Source: Ophiura sarsii (taxonomy: Eukaryota; Echinodermata; Ophiuroidea; Amphilepidida; Ophiuridae). Taken from it: a stretch of DNA of 64,000 bases. This document shows positions 26,681-35,900 of this stretch, piece by piece (positions within the stretch are counted from its first letter, which is position 1; each line of letters starts with the position of its first letter). The stretch is from NCBI GenBank assembly GCA_035610835.1, contig CM069441.1, positions 82,197,848-82,261,847 of the forward strand, read 5' to 3'. Below the pieces are notes generated by a model. That model saw only the letters and a program-made list of their open reading frames with translations, did not search any database and was not told the DNA's origin. The position numbers and the translations under genes were made by a program.

Positions 26681-27103
26681 AACTCGAAACTCGATACTCA
26701 GTAAATAAGACTCGAAACTCGAAATTATTAACTCGATACTCGATACTCGAAACTCGAAACTCGAAAATGAGACTCGAAACTCGAAATTTGAAACTCGATA
26801 CTCGATACTCGAAACTCGAAACTCGAAAATGAGACTCGAAACTCGAAATTTGAAACTCGATACTCGATACTCGAAACTCGAAACTCGAAAATGCGACTCG
26901 AAACTCGAAATTTTAAACTCGATACTCGATACTCGAAACTCGAAACTCGAAAATGAGACTCGAAACTCGAAATTTTAAACTCGATACTCGATACTCGAAA
27001 CTCGAAACTCGAAAATGAGACTCGAAACTCGAAATTTTAAACTCGATACTCGATACTCGAAACTCGAAACTCGAAAATGAGACTCGAAACTCGAAACTCG
27101 AAG
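26681..27103. repeat. 62-bp minisatellite of ACTCGAAA/ACTCGATA words
   Basis: Subunits ACTCGAAA and ACTCGATA are arranged in a 62-bp higher period: the AATG(A/C)GACTCG landmark falls at 26768, 26830, 26892, 26954, 27016 and 27078. It directly follows the 178-bp satellite, shares its CTCGAAA core, and ends about 9 bp before the capsid-like stub. Minus-strand ORFs here (Phe/Glu/Val/Ser-rich) are artefacts. Confidence 0.9.
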
Positions 27104-27111
27104 ATAAGTAA

Positions 27112-27282
27112 CACACTTCGGACTACTCCGGAGGCGGTCATTTTCAGCGGAGGAAGAACGGGAGTCTTCGAATGGAGTTGGGCTTTGGAACACCTCTACC
27201 TTCTACAGTGAATGTGATCATCTATGCAGAATTTGAAAACATTATCGAAATTGACAAATCAAGAAATATTTACCTGGACTGA
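27112..27282 (+). pseudogene. C-terminal stub of a Polinton/adinto-type capsid-like gene
   Basis: An open frame of about 56 codons with no ATG runs from a stop at 27109 to TGA at 27280-27282, ending 14 bp before the protease start. It reads ...GSLRMELGFGTPLP and then VNVIIYAEFENIIEIDK. This C-terminal pattern is one I associate with the capsid-type (F54H12.2-like) proteins of Polinton-like elements; that link is from memory of the family and is not proven here. Everything upstream of the stub is minisatellite, so the gene has lost nearly all of its length. It could instead be the end of another structural gene of the same element. The compact spacing to the protease supports an element gene over chance. 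Confidence 0.5.
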
Positions 27283-27296
27283 TAAAAGGATCAATC

Positions 27297-27830
27297 ATGA
27301 ATACCAATGAATTGTATTCCATATTGCGTAAAGATACATTGTGTAAAGAATCATTTGCAGGTGTGTTTGCATCTGATAAAATATCAGGGTTGAAAAATAA
27401 GAAACCTTTAGCGTGCATTGTAAATTCAGATCCATCGACATCACCCGGCTCTCATTGGTTAGCCATTTATATAGATCGTCACGGTAATGGATGTTTTTTT
27501 GACTCTTACGGTTATCACCCTAGCCAATATGGTAAAGTGTTTGTTGAGTTTTTAAATAGATATTGTAAAAGGTGGAGTCATAATCAAGTGGGATTACAGG
27601 GACCATTCTCAGCTACATGCGGTCAGTACTGTATATTTTTTCTGTTATATAGATGCAAAGGCGTACCTCTAGATGAAATTATTCAAATGTTCACCACGGA
27701 TAAAGATCTGAATGATGTCATGGTAAATGAGTATGTAAGAAAAAACTATCCTTTTGAAACTAAAGTGTATGATATGAACACTCTGAAAGAACAAATAGCA
27801 GTGGCTCTGGTAGAGAGAATGACTTTGTAA
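27297..27830 (+). CDS. adenain-like cysteine protease (virion maturation type)
   Basis: 177 aa, complete from ATG to TAA. Members of the adenovirus protease/Ulp1-like family cleave capsid and core precursors during particle maturation in adenoviruses, Polintons and adintoviruses. The visible catalytic set is His53 in SHWLAIY, Asp69 in FFDSYG, Gln101 and Cys108 in LQGPFSATCGQY, with the order and spacing expected of adenain. Length is close to the usual ~180-200 aa. There is no frameshift or lost active-site residue, so the ORF may still be functional. It lies just after the capsid-like stub on the same strand and is convergent with a minus-strand gene block. An AATAAA (27910-27915) follows the stop. 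A host SENP/Ulp protease is unlikely given the neighbours and small size. Confidence 0.88.
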   Translation: MNTNELYSILRKDTLCKESFAGVFASDKISGLKNKKPLACIVNSDPSTSPGSHWLAIYIDRHGNGCFFDSYGYHPSQYGKVFVEFLNRYCKRWSHNQVGLQGPFSATCGQYCIFFLLYRCKGVPLDEIIQMFTTDKDLNDVMVNEYVRKNYPFETKVYDMNTLKEQIAVALVERMTL

Positions 27831-27909
27831 TATAATATTGTTGGTAGTATAAGATAAATCAGTAATAATGTATAAGGATTGTAGTAGATTACGCTGAAAC
27901 AAGACTTTT

Positions 27910-27958
27910 AATAAAACACGATATCACAAGAATACATTTGTTTGCTGTCTGTTTTATT
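27910..27958. promoter_or_regulatory. convergent poly(A) signals
   Basis: AATAAA on the plus strand (27910-27915) follows the protease gene. TTTATT (27953-27958), which is AATAAA on the minus strand, follows the 264-aa gene. The two transcripts would overlap at their 3' ends, a compact, virus-like arrangement. Assignment is by motif only. Confidence 0.5.
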
Positions 27959-27998
27959 CGACTCTCTCATTTTCAACACACATACCTCTACATTTACA

Positions 27999-28793
27999 TT
28001 AGAATTGTTCCCAAAGTATACGTTTCTTGGGATCACTTTTAAATTTACGCGAGTCAGTGATTCGATGTGTCTTTTTCCGTGACGGAGGTGTGGGAGAAAG
28101 TTTAACCTCCTCATCTAATCCTTGCCCACTTCCCAACTTAGATTTGTAATCCTGTATCAGTGTCCTTCGTTTAGGGTTACCCACCAAATATTCTGGTATA
28201 TTTATGAGGGCCAGTCCCCTGAAAAATTCCCGCCATCCCACAGGGTCTAAACTTTTACCCTGGGAACGCAGCGCATCGTACAATAAGTCTGTTATATTAG
28301 AACCCCGAACAGTTTTATTATTATATACGAGTTCATTGCTTCTGTTCCAATAAATAATATCGTTGTTTTGTCCGACGATGTCCAATATCTGAGCAGCTCT
28401 GTTACGATAACTTTTAGGAATAGCGTTCACTATGTGTGAGACGTCGTTAATATCCTGATCCAATTGATCATTCTCGACCTCTTCCACTATATTCGGCTCC
28501 CCGGGTGGTCTCGGCTGTATCATCTGATGTTGCTTCTCCTCCACTATGTTGAGTTTGATAGGTTCACGTTCGCGAGAGTGTTTGCGAAAGGACAAGAACT
28601 TTTTCAATGCTTGCTGGTACAACAGGGCTTTGTCATAGTCCGATAAATCTCTTCTATGGATAATGGAAGACAACTGACCATCCAAAGAGGTCATACTCTT
28701 AGGCGTAGTGTGCGTGTCGAGAGTTTCGGCAGTACCTTTCAGCTTCTCCAGAAGTTCGATAGGAACAATAACTTGTTTGCTGGCATGCTCCAT
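27999..28793 (-). CDS. conserved element protein of unknown function, 264 aa
   Basis: Complete ORF from ATG to stop. I recognise it as a type of protein that accompanies adinto/Polinton-like elements in invertebrates, but I know no assigned function. Visible parts are: an N-terminal stretch with LDGQLSSIIHRRDLSDYDKA followed by a YQQALKKFL helix (about residues 53-92), a Glu/Gln/Pro-rich linker (about 94-125), a C-terminal block with VRGSNITDLLYDALR and PVGWREFFRGLALINIPEYL (about 175-220), and a basic tail ending KKRILWEQF. There is no signal peptide and no membrane segment. It lies 9 bp downstream of the core-like gene on the same strand, so it is probably co-expressed with it. A structural or scaffold role is a guess from position only. 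Confidence 0.7.
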   Translation of the reverse strand: MEHASKQVIVPIELLEKLKGTAETLDTHTTPKSMTSLDGQLSSIIHRRDLSDYDKALLYQQALKKFLSFRKHSREREPIKLNIVEEKQHQMIQPRPPGEPNIVEEVENDQLDQDINDVSHIVNAIPKSYRNRAAQILDIVGQNNDIIYWNRSNELVYNNKTVRGSNITDLLYDALRSQGKSLDPVGWREFFRGLALINIPEYLVGNPKRRTLIQDYKSKLGSGQGLDEEVKLSPTPPSRKKTHRITDSRKFKSDPKKRILWEQF

Positions 28794-28802
28794 GATGTTT
28801 GC

Positions 28803-29129
28803 TCACTTTAGCAGGAGACTCGCTATGGTCGGTATAATGGCTCGCAGTAGAATGGGAAGAAATCCACCTTTTTGGATGATGATGTCTTTCTTAGCCTTTA
28901 CGCCTCTCCTTTTATCAGCCAAAGATCTGATGGTGTTCTTGTGTTGAGATAGTCGACGCTTCTGATTATGAGTCAACGGTATGTTTCCATTTAAAACATT
29001 TAAAGCAATCTCAGCGATAGCTTTTACTAACTGAGGGTCTGCCCCCTCGAGTATCCCTTGTCGTTGTTTTGAATTGCATTTACACAATACATTCAGATAG
29101 TCTATACAATGTTGCACCGTCTGAGACAT
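28803..29129 (-). CDS. small basic core-like protein with hydrophobic C-terminus
   Basis: 108 aa when begun at the ATG whose first base is 29129 (MSQTVQHCIDYL). An upstream in-frame ATG at 29240 would overlap the ATPase gene and add residues unlike the rest, so the internal start is preferred. Features: a Cys-containing N-terminal helix, ALNVLNGNIPLTHNQKRRLS (about 49-68), a very basic stretch with KRRGVKAKKD (about 79-88), and a C-terminal QKGGFLPILLRAIIPTIASL tail. Similar small basic proteins ending in a GGF-hydrophobic tail are common in Polinton/adintovirus-like elements, where they are compared with adenovirus core or precursor peptides. DNA condensation in the particle is therefore plausible. 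Function here is inference. Confidence 0.7.
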   Translation of the reverse strand: MSQTVQHCIDYLNVLCKCNSKQRQGILEGADPQLVKAIAEIALNVLNGNIPLTHNQKRRLSQHKNTIRSLADKRRGVKAKKDIIIQKGGFLPILLRAIIPTIASLLLK

Positions 29130-29166
29130 GATGGCGAGTGATGATCTTATAAAGTTGAAGTATGTT

Positions 29167-29823
29167 TTATTTCTTTTTCTTCGGAATATACACGATTGGC
29201 ATTTCTCCGGGAAATATTTTAGTTCGCAGACGGTAATCATCGGGGGTCTGAGGCTTCAAATCAATGAGTAGATAGGAGTATGGTTCACTGGTAGCATCCG
29301 CGAAACCCTCTTGTAAATATTTCGGGTTGTTCGGATATATTTGACGAGCTAAATGCGTTATCTGAGACGCATCTCTTGGATTTTTGAAGAGTACAAAATA
29401 CTGCGAGTTTAGACTTATAGTCCGCATCTGTTTTCCTTGATGAAACAAGTTCTGCGTGATATAGATGACCGACAAATTCATGTGATGGCTTCCCTTGGTA
29501 AATAGATTAGCTAACCGTACACTGTCTCCCGTCTCCGTCATCATGTCATCAATAACGAGAAGATTGTTTTGATGTGGATCGAACATGGAATTCAAATTTT
29601 CAGGCAGACCTTCCACAAATTGAATTTCAGGCATACTTTGACTAAGTTCGCTGTAAGCCTTTTGATACTGCGTGTAACACCAAACAATTATGGATGGGGG
29701 AGGGGTAATTGTCATATCTTTATTTTCGAGTAATCTTTTGACATAGAACGTTTTCCCCGATCCAGTGCTCGCTGCTATGACCTTAGTAAAAGGGGCTTGA
29801 AGTCTAACATCCATGGCGATCAA
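29167..29823 (-). CDS. FtsK/HerA-type genome-packaging ATPase
   Basis: 218 aa, complete. Proteins of this superfamily pump the genome into the capsid in Polintons, adintoviruses and related viruses. Walker A is STGSGKT (19-25), Walker B is NNLLVIDDMM (86-95), and a downstream polar motif YITQN (121-125) fits the usual sensor position. The C-terminus is Lys-rich. Length is typical for the compact packaging ATPases of this group (about 200-250 aa). The start codon overlaps the stop of the upstream PC4-like gene by 4 bp, and the core-like gene follows after 37 bp, so the minus-strand genes form a compact set. No inactivating change is seen. Confidence 0.85.
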   Translation of the reverse strand: MIAMDVRLQAPFTKVIAASTGSGKTFYVKRLLENKDMTITPPPSIIVWCYTQYQKAYSELSQSMPEIQFVEGLPENLNSMFDPHQNNLLVIDDMMTETGDSVRLANLFTKGSHHMNLSVIYITQNLFHQGKQMRTISLNSQYFVLFKNPRDASQITHLARQIYPNNPKYLQEGFADATSEPYSYLLIDLKPQTPDDYRLRTKIFPGEMPIVYIPKKKK

Positions 29824-30380
29824 ATGTCACTGGCATTATGAATAGTATCATGTCTGTTGGGTGCACTTATATCGGACGTAAGCCGCGCCTGTTTTATGAA
29901 ACTTATGATGGTATCGGAGTATGTCAAGATATTTTCAAATTGTTTCGAGTTCAGAGCGATGCCTTTAATTGTTGGATATATTCCTTGATCATTTTCCATA
30001 AAGTACCGAATGTCTATTACTATATCACCCTTTGAATTACAAACACTGACATAGATATGGTTACTCAAAGGTACAACATATTTTGGTAAGCATGAGTCGG
30101 TCGTGGGTGTAAAACCAAACTTTATATCAAAATCTTCCATTGACACGGTGGATATTGAATCCATCGAGCGGTTACTATTATCAGTGGTATTTATATTCTC
30201 ACGATCTGTAATCGTCGTGGTACTCAGAGTCCCCACTAACATAACTCCACTCACAAAGAATAAAAATGAGACGGATGCTCGATACAACATAATTTGTCGT
30301 TTAGAGGAGTACGATTTCTTTTGGCTTTCCATATCGATAGGTGCAAGTTTTGTTTCAGGGGTCTTATAAATAGATATCAT
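29820..30380 (-). CDS. PC4/SUB1-like ssDNA-binding domain protein with a transmembrane segment
   Basis: 186 aa from the first ATG; in-frame ATGs also occur at residue 17 (30332) and residue 81 (30140). The C-terminal part, about residues 105-165, fits the PC4 (SUB1) fold. It has VSVCNSKGDIVIDIRYF and PTIKGIALNSKQFENIL, the pattern of a KG strand, an IDIR strand, a KGI-L turn and the final helix. PC4 domains bind single-stranded DNA and act in transcription or replication. Unexpectedly, residues about 33-51 (LYRASVSFLFFVSGVMLVG) look like a membrane span followed by a Ser/Thr/Asn-rich linker. If translation begins at Met81 the product is a plain ~106-aa PC4 protein; from Met1 it would be membrane-anchored. 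A spliced or alternative start is possible. It overlaps the ATPase gene by 4 bp. Confidence 0.65.
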   Translation of the reverse strand: MISIYKTPETKLAPIDMESQKKSYSSKRQIMLYRASVSFLFFVSGVMLVGTLSTTTITDRENINTTDNSNRSMDSISTVSMEDFDIKFGFTPTTDSCLPKYVVPLSNHIYVSVCNSKGDIVIDIRYFMENDQGIYPTIKGIALNSKQFENILTYSDTIISFIKQARLTSDISAPNRHDTIHNASDI

Positions 30381-31193
30381 CGTAAACCGGAAGGTGTTTC
30401 ACGAATGATGACTGCGTTAAAACTAAACGAAATAGCTGTAGTACACTAATATTTAATATAATATGTCTTGTATTTGGTGAACAACACTTGTCACAAATCA
30501 TAGCAAACCAAACCATGTATAATATATTGATAGTGCTATTAAATAGTCAATACATATACATCGATACAACATCCAACAAGTCAATTGAATCAAACGGATT
30601 CCCCATGTCTTAAAATAGCCTACATCTCATTAATATTCATTAACGTGACCCGTGTCAACCAATCAGATAATTCAAACTACGAAGTACAATACCAGCCAGA
30701 ACCTAGTGGAAAATCTGGGGGGTATACTCATTAATATTCATGGATGATCAACCAATCAGATGATTCAAACTACGAAGTACAATACCAGCCAGAACCTAGT
30801 GGAAAGTCTGGGGGGTACACTCATTAATATTCATGGAGGATCAACCAATTAGATAATTCAAACTACGAAGTACAATACCAGCCAGAACCTAGTGGAAAGT
30901 CTGGGGGTATACTCATTAATATTCATGGGTGATCAACCAATCATAGTCTTCCAACTTTAGATTACAATAGTCTAACATCGACAATCGTTATATCAATATA
31001 TGATATAAAAGATATTGTTAAATTCGAATTCGGTCTTTACCGACGACGTCACGCGATTGATTGGACCTCTGTGACCTAAGGTTCTCTCTCTCTCTCTCGA
31101 TGATATCAATATTGATTATTGATCAATTTATTGAGTAGTGTCCTAAGGACACTGTACTTATACTACATGTAACCAGTGTTTACATATTTTAAG
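30381..31193. promoter_or_regulatory. intergenic control region between divergent genes
   Basis: About 810 bp without a gene separate the minus-strand block (start 30380) from the plus-strand zinc-finger/polymerase unit (start 31194). The stretch holds the 93-bp repeats, a (CT)n run near 31083-31099, and AT-rich words such as ATATCAATATATGATAT and GATATCAATATTGATTATTG. It is the only sizeable gap in the element, so it is the natural place for bidirectional promoters or an origin. That role is inference. Confidence 0.45.
30627..30960. repeat. 93-bp tandem repeats with CCAAT words
   Basis: Just over three units at a period of 93 bp (landmark AATCAGAT-type words at 30661, 30754, 30847 and a partial one at 30940). 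Each contains CATTAATATTCAT, CAACCAATCAGAT, CTACGAAGTACAATACCAG and AACCTAGTGGAAA. CCAAT-box-like words repeated upstream of both gene sets suggest regulatory use, but no factor is identified. Confidence 0.85.
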
Positions 31194-31631
31194 ATGGTTC
31201 CTGTTCCTGAACCCATTAAACAGCACCAGTGTCAATCTTGTGACCGTGTTTTTTCCCGAGCATTTACATTAAGAAGACATGAACGTACCACCCATACGCA
31301 GCACCAAGTTGTGTTTAAGTGTGACCTGTGCGGGAAAATTATCTCCCGAGAGGACAACTTTAAGCAACATTTAAAACGTCATACCGAACGCCTCAATCAT
31401 GATGCGAGTACACTTGTGGGAAGTAACGAAGATGAATCGTCTCATCAACCCAACAAGCGACAAGCCGAGGATGATAGTGTCTTCCCACCAGCTAAGAGAC
31501 GATCAGATCGCCCCACGCAGAACTTCAATGATATACCCGCAGACATTATGGAACAACTTAAAGACACTCCAGATCTCCTAAAATTCTACCATACTAACTG
31601 GAGATGGATTCGTTCCTTGATTCGTTTTTGA
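31194..31631 (+). CDS. two-finger C2H2 module, probable detached 5' part of the polymerase gene
   Basis: 145 aa from the ATG at 31194. Finger 1 is CQSCDRVF...HERTTH (about 13-33). Finger 2 is CDLCGKII...HLKRH (about 43-63). A charged linker with KRQAEDDSVFPPAKRRSD, a likely nuclear localisation signal, follows, then a helix ending in FYHTNWRWIRSLI. In adinto-type elements, C2H2 fingers followed by such a segment sit at the N-terminus of the large PolB protein, so I read this as the 5' part of the polymerase gene and not a host transcription factor. The last codons and the TGA stop are sequence of the downstream minisatellite (CGTTTTTGAATAAATGAAAA), so the ORF seems to have been cut by repeat expansion. 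An exon junction in this area is a possible alternative. Confidence 0.6.
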   Translation: MVPVPEPIKQHQCQSCDRVFSRAFTLRRHERTTHTQHQVVFKCDLCGKIISREDNFKQHLKRHTERLNHDASTLVGSNEDESSHQPNKRQAEDDSVFPPAKRRSDRPTQNFNDIPADIMEQLKDTPDLLKFYHTNWRWIRSLIRF

Positions 31632-31984
31632 ATAAATGAAAAAGAAGAAAAAAATGTTGAAAATAATTAGTGCGATAAATGGTAAAAAGTGCGGGGTTTG
31701 AGAGAAGGTTTTTTCTTCTTTTTTTCTTGGTCGATAAATAGTGCGATAAATGGTCAAAAGTGCGGGTTATTTTACGGATATATTAGTTTTTGAAGAAATG
31801 AAAATACTATAAAAATGTTGAAAATAAATAGTGCGATAAAGGGTCGAAAGTGCGGGTTATTTTACGCATATATTAGTTTTTGAAGAAATGAAAATACTAT
31901 AAAAATGTTGAAAATAAATAGTGCGATAAATGGTCAAAAGTGCGGGTTATTTTACAGACATATTCGTTTTTGAATAAATGAAAA
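31617..31984. repeat. 90-bp minisatellite
   Basis: Units with 'TGCGGGTTATTTTACGGATA' recur at 31761, 31851 and 31941, a period of 90 bp. Each carries GTTTTTGAAGAAATGAAAAT, or the GAATAAATGAA form with an AATAAA word. The first partial unit overlaps the end of the zinc-finger ORF. Confidence 0.85.
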
Positions 31985-32780
31985 AAATGAAATTAAGCTA
32001 TGCATAAAATTACCAAAAGTGCGTGGTTTCAATAAAGGCGTGTTACCTTTTTTCTGGTCAGTGAAAAGTGCGGAAACTGGTGAAAAATTGGGTTTATTTT
32101 ACGGAGATGCTCGTTTTTGATGAAATGAAAATGAAATAAGAATGATGAAATTAAGCAGCGAGTAAAATGGTAAAAAGTGCGTGGTTTCAATAAAGGTGTG
32201 TTATTTTTTTCCTACTGGTCGGTCAAAAGTGCGAAAACTGGTTAAAAGAGCGGGTTATTTTACGGATATGGTCATTTTTGAATAAATGAAAATGAAATAA
32301 GGATGATGAAATTAAGCTATGCGTAAAATTATCAAAAGTGCGAGGTTTGTTTCAATGAAGGTGTGGTGTTTTTTTCTGGTCAGTGAAAAGTGCGGAAACT
32401 GGTGATAAATGCGGTTTATTTTATGGAGATGTTCGGGTTTGAATAAATAAATAAAAAATAAGAATGATGAAATTAAGCTATGCGTAAAATTATCAAAAGT
32501 GTGTGGTTTGTTTCAATGTAGGCGTATTCTTTTTTTCTGGTCAGTGAAAAGTGCGGAAACTGGTGAAAAATGCGGGTTATTTTACCGAGATGGTCGTTTT
32601 GAATAAATGAAAATGAAATAAGGATGGTGAAATTAAGCTATGCGTAAAATTATCCAAAGTGCGTGGTTTGTTTCAATAAAGGTGTGTTCTTTTTTTTCTG
32701 GTCAGTGAAAAATTCGGAAACTGGTGAAAATGCGGGTTATTTTACGGAGATGTTCGGATTTGAATAAAAGTTGACAACCG
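31985..32780. repeat. 161-bp minisatellite
   Basis: The landmark CGGAAACTGG (or a one-base variant) falls at 32071, 32232, 32393, 32554 and 32715, a period of exactly 161 bp. The unit is an extended form of the adjacent 90-bp repeat, sharing GTGCGGGTTATTTTACGG and TTTGAATAAATGAAAATGA. There is no coding capacity. It occupies the space where the middle N-terminal segment of the polymerase would be expected. Confidence 0.88.
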
Positions 32781-32962
32781 AAATTGATAAAAGGTGCGAA
32801 GTTGGATTGAAGGTGTATCAGTTTTTTAAATCATATAATTTAGTATCAATGCTGAATGTCGGCCTAAATCAAGACAGCGGCATCTTCAAGATTGTTGAAA
32901 GTGTGGGTTTTTACACGCGCGGCTACGGAAAATAACGTGTCCTAAATCATGACATATATGAG

Positions 32963-35900
32963 TGTTTGGTGTCAATATTGTGATATATAAACTAGTCGAA
33001 CAGAAATATGAACGTGAGGATGGTGCGGATATTGGAGAAGTGACAGAAAAGGAGTATGATATTGTAGCTAGACTAGTACGTCGGAGTTTGGCGAAATATA
33101 GCGATACAATGTACTTGAATATCTATGAAAACCACTTCAGCTATATCAATAACTTAGAGAGGTATACCAAATCCTACTCATGCTGCAAATGTCTCAAGTT
33201 GTGGAAAACGGCGAAGCAACTCCACCGCCACGAAGCCATTTGTAAACATGAAGGTTAGTATTGTATTCATTACCTTATTTTTATTAACAGTGTTTGATAT
33301 AGGCCTGTAATAAAGTCAAAATGATCTCCATTCAATCATTTATATTTGTTTTGGTAGTGTTTGGTGATGCATGCAACCCATCAATGAACATTATGCGTAA
33401 TAACGTATGTGCGACGAAATAAATTTGATATAAAAAATAGTAACATATCTTAATATTTTTATTTTTTCATTCATATTTCAAGTTAAATGATGTTGTTGTT
33501 CTCATTTTTATATCTACACAGGTACAGTGGATACATTTCCCCGCGGTGCGTATGTGACCCCACCTTCGGTATTTGACGAGATTCGAGATGAGGGTATTCA
33601 CTTTCCACAGGACTGGGATTTCTTTCCATATTTTGCTGTATACGACTTTGAATCCTACATGGTGAAATCCTCTACACAGTGTAATGGAGACAAATTAACA
33701 TGGACCTATGATCATATACCATTAAGCGTTAGTGTCTGTAGTAATGTACCGGGGTATACAGAACCCATCTGTTTCGTGAGCCAAGGGGATCCTGATCAAA
33801 TAGTAGTTGATATGGTTCAGTATTTAATTAAAGTAAGTAAGTGTAGTGATAGTATTGTAAGAGAAAGATTTCACAATGTCATTGTACAATTAATGGAGAG
33901 AATTGAAAGAGCGGCACAAAATGGTGATGAAGGTAAGAAACAGAAGACACACTTACAACGGCTTTTATCTAGACTGATCAATCATTTAAAACAACTCCCA
34001 GTATTCGGATTTAATAGTGGACGCTATGATTTGAATTTAGTCAAAAGATGTATGCTTCCGAACCTTATAGAAAACGAACCTATAAAAAACCTGATCAAGA
34101 GAAACAACAATTACATGGCTATTTTTACCGAATATCTAAACTTCCTAGATGTAGTTAATTTCCTAGCACCCGGATGTAGTTATGATCAATTTATCCGCGC
34201 CTATAACTGTTCCATGCATAAGGGAATATTTCCTTATGAATGGATGCATGTTGACAAACTAGACCAAACAGCCCTTCCTCCTAAAGAAGCTTTTGACAGT
34301 ACGCTAAAAGGTACCTCTTTAACGGATGAAGAGTATGCCTCCTGTCAAGAAGTGTGGGAAAAGGAAGGTATGACAACCATGAAAGATTATCTTATCTGGT
34401 ACAACAATCTTGATGTACATCCATTTGTCGAAGCTATAGAGAAGATGGCCGCCACCTATCTCGACAAGGGTATTGACTTTTACAAAGATGGAATATCAGT
34501 CCCTGGCTTGACTATGAAGTATCTTTTCAAAATTAGTCCTGCGGCAAACTTTGCCTTATTCGGGGAAAGGAACAAAGATCTGTGTCAAACATTTAGAGAA
34601 AATCTTGTAGGGGGCCCATCCATTGTTTTCACAAGATATCACGAGGCGGGTAAAACAAGGATACGCGGTGGTAAAATGTGTGACAAAATAGTGGGTTATG
34701 ACGCTAATGCCTTATATCTCTGGGCTCTGAAACAAAAAATGCCAACGGGTTATCCTACTCGTCGAAAGGGGGACACTGGGTTTAAGAAAGAAAGAAAGCC
34801 ATTCTCAATCGTGGCTCAAGAATGGCTCGATTGGGAAGCGCAACAACGAAATATTCACATCAGGCACGAAGGTAACAATACCGAAAAGCGCATTGGCCCT
34901 CGTATGCTCCCTGTCGATGGTTGGTGCGCAGAAACCAAACAGGTGTTTGAGTTCAATGGTTGTTATTTCCATGGCCACCCTTGCGCAATGAACCGCCGAC
35001 ATCAGGATGAGGACATGAAGCAAAGGTACGTTAAAACATTACAGAAGCGCGAGTATATAGAGGATTTGGGATCGGAATTTGTGGAGATGTGGGAATGCGA
35101 ATTCAACGATTTAAAACGTTCCAATCATTATCTCCAACACTTTCTCCACACTAAGAAACTCCCCTTGGATCATAAACGGGAATTGGGTGAAAATGAAATT
35201 CTCGATGCAATTGTATCTGAAAAGTTGTTCGGATGTATCGAATGCGATATTCGTGTTCCAGAACATCTCAAGCCATACTTTTCAGAAATGTGTCCAGTTT
35301 TCAAAAATATTGAAATATCTCGGGAGGACATTGGACCATTCATGAAGGCGTATGGGGAAGCCAACGATGTAATGAATACCCCCCGAAGAAGTCTGATTGG
35401 TAGCATGTTTGGGGAAAAAGTACTTCTGTCCACACCCCTCGCAAAATGGTACTTGGATCATGGCTTAGAAATAACTCGAATATATCAAGTGGTTGAATAT
35501 ACACCGATAGCTTGTTTTTCTGCCTTTGCCGATGCTGTCTCGGATGCGCGCAGAGGTGGAGATAGCGATCCTTCCAAGTCAATTATAGCTGATACCATGA
35601 AATTGATGGGGAATTCATCGTACGGCAAAACTATCACAAATAAGTCCAAACATCGGAGTTGTAAAATTGCGGATTATGTCAAAGCAAGCGGGTTGGTCAA
35701 CGAGACACTCTTTCGCGATCTCAACCCCATTACCGATGATTGCTACGAGGTTGATATGGCCAAAGCCAAAATAAAACACGATTTACCCATACAGATAGGT
35801 TTTTTTGTGTACCAATACGCCAAACTGCGAATGCTACAATTCTATTTCGACTTTCTAGATCTATTCTTAGATAGAGCAGACTTTGAGTATGTACAGATGG

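Noticed and set aside
26382..26708. 108-aa ORF at the satellite edge
   Set aside because: Translation of diverged satellite units; the peptide repeats the unit.
31194..31631. Host zinc-finger transcription factor
   Set aside because: Its place in the viral-type element, the segment after the fingers, and the stop codon made by a minisatellite point to a polymerase 5' part. Certainty is moderate.
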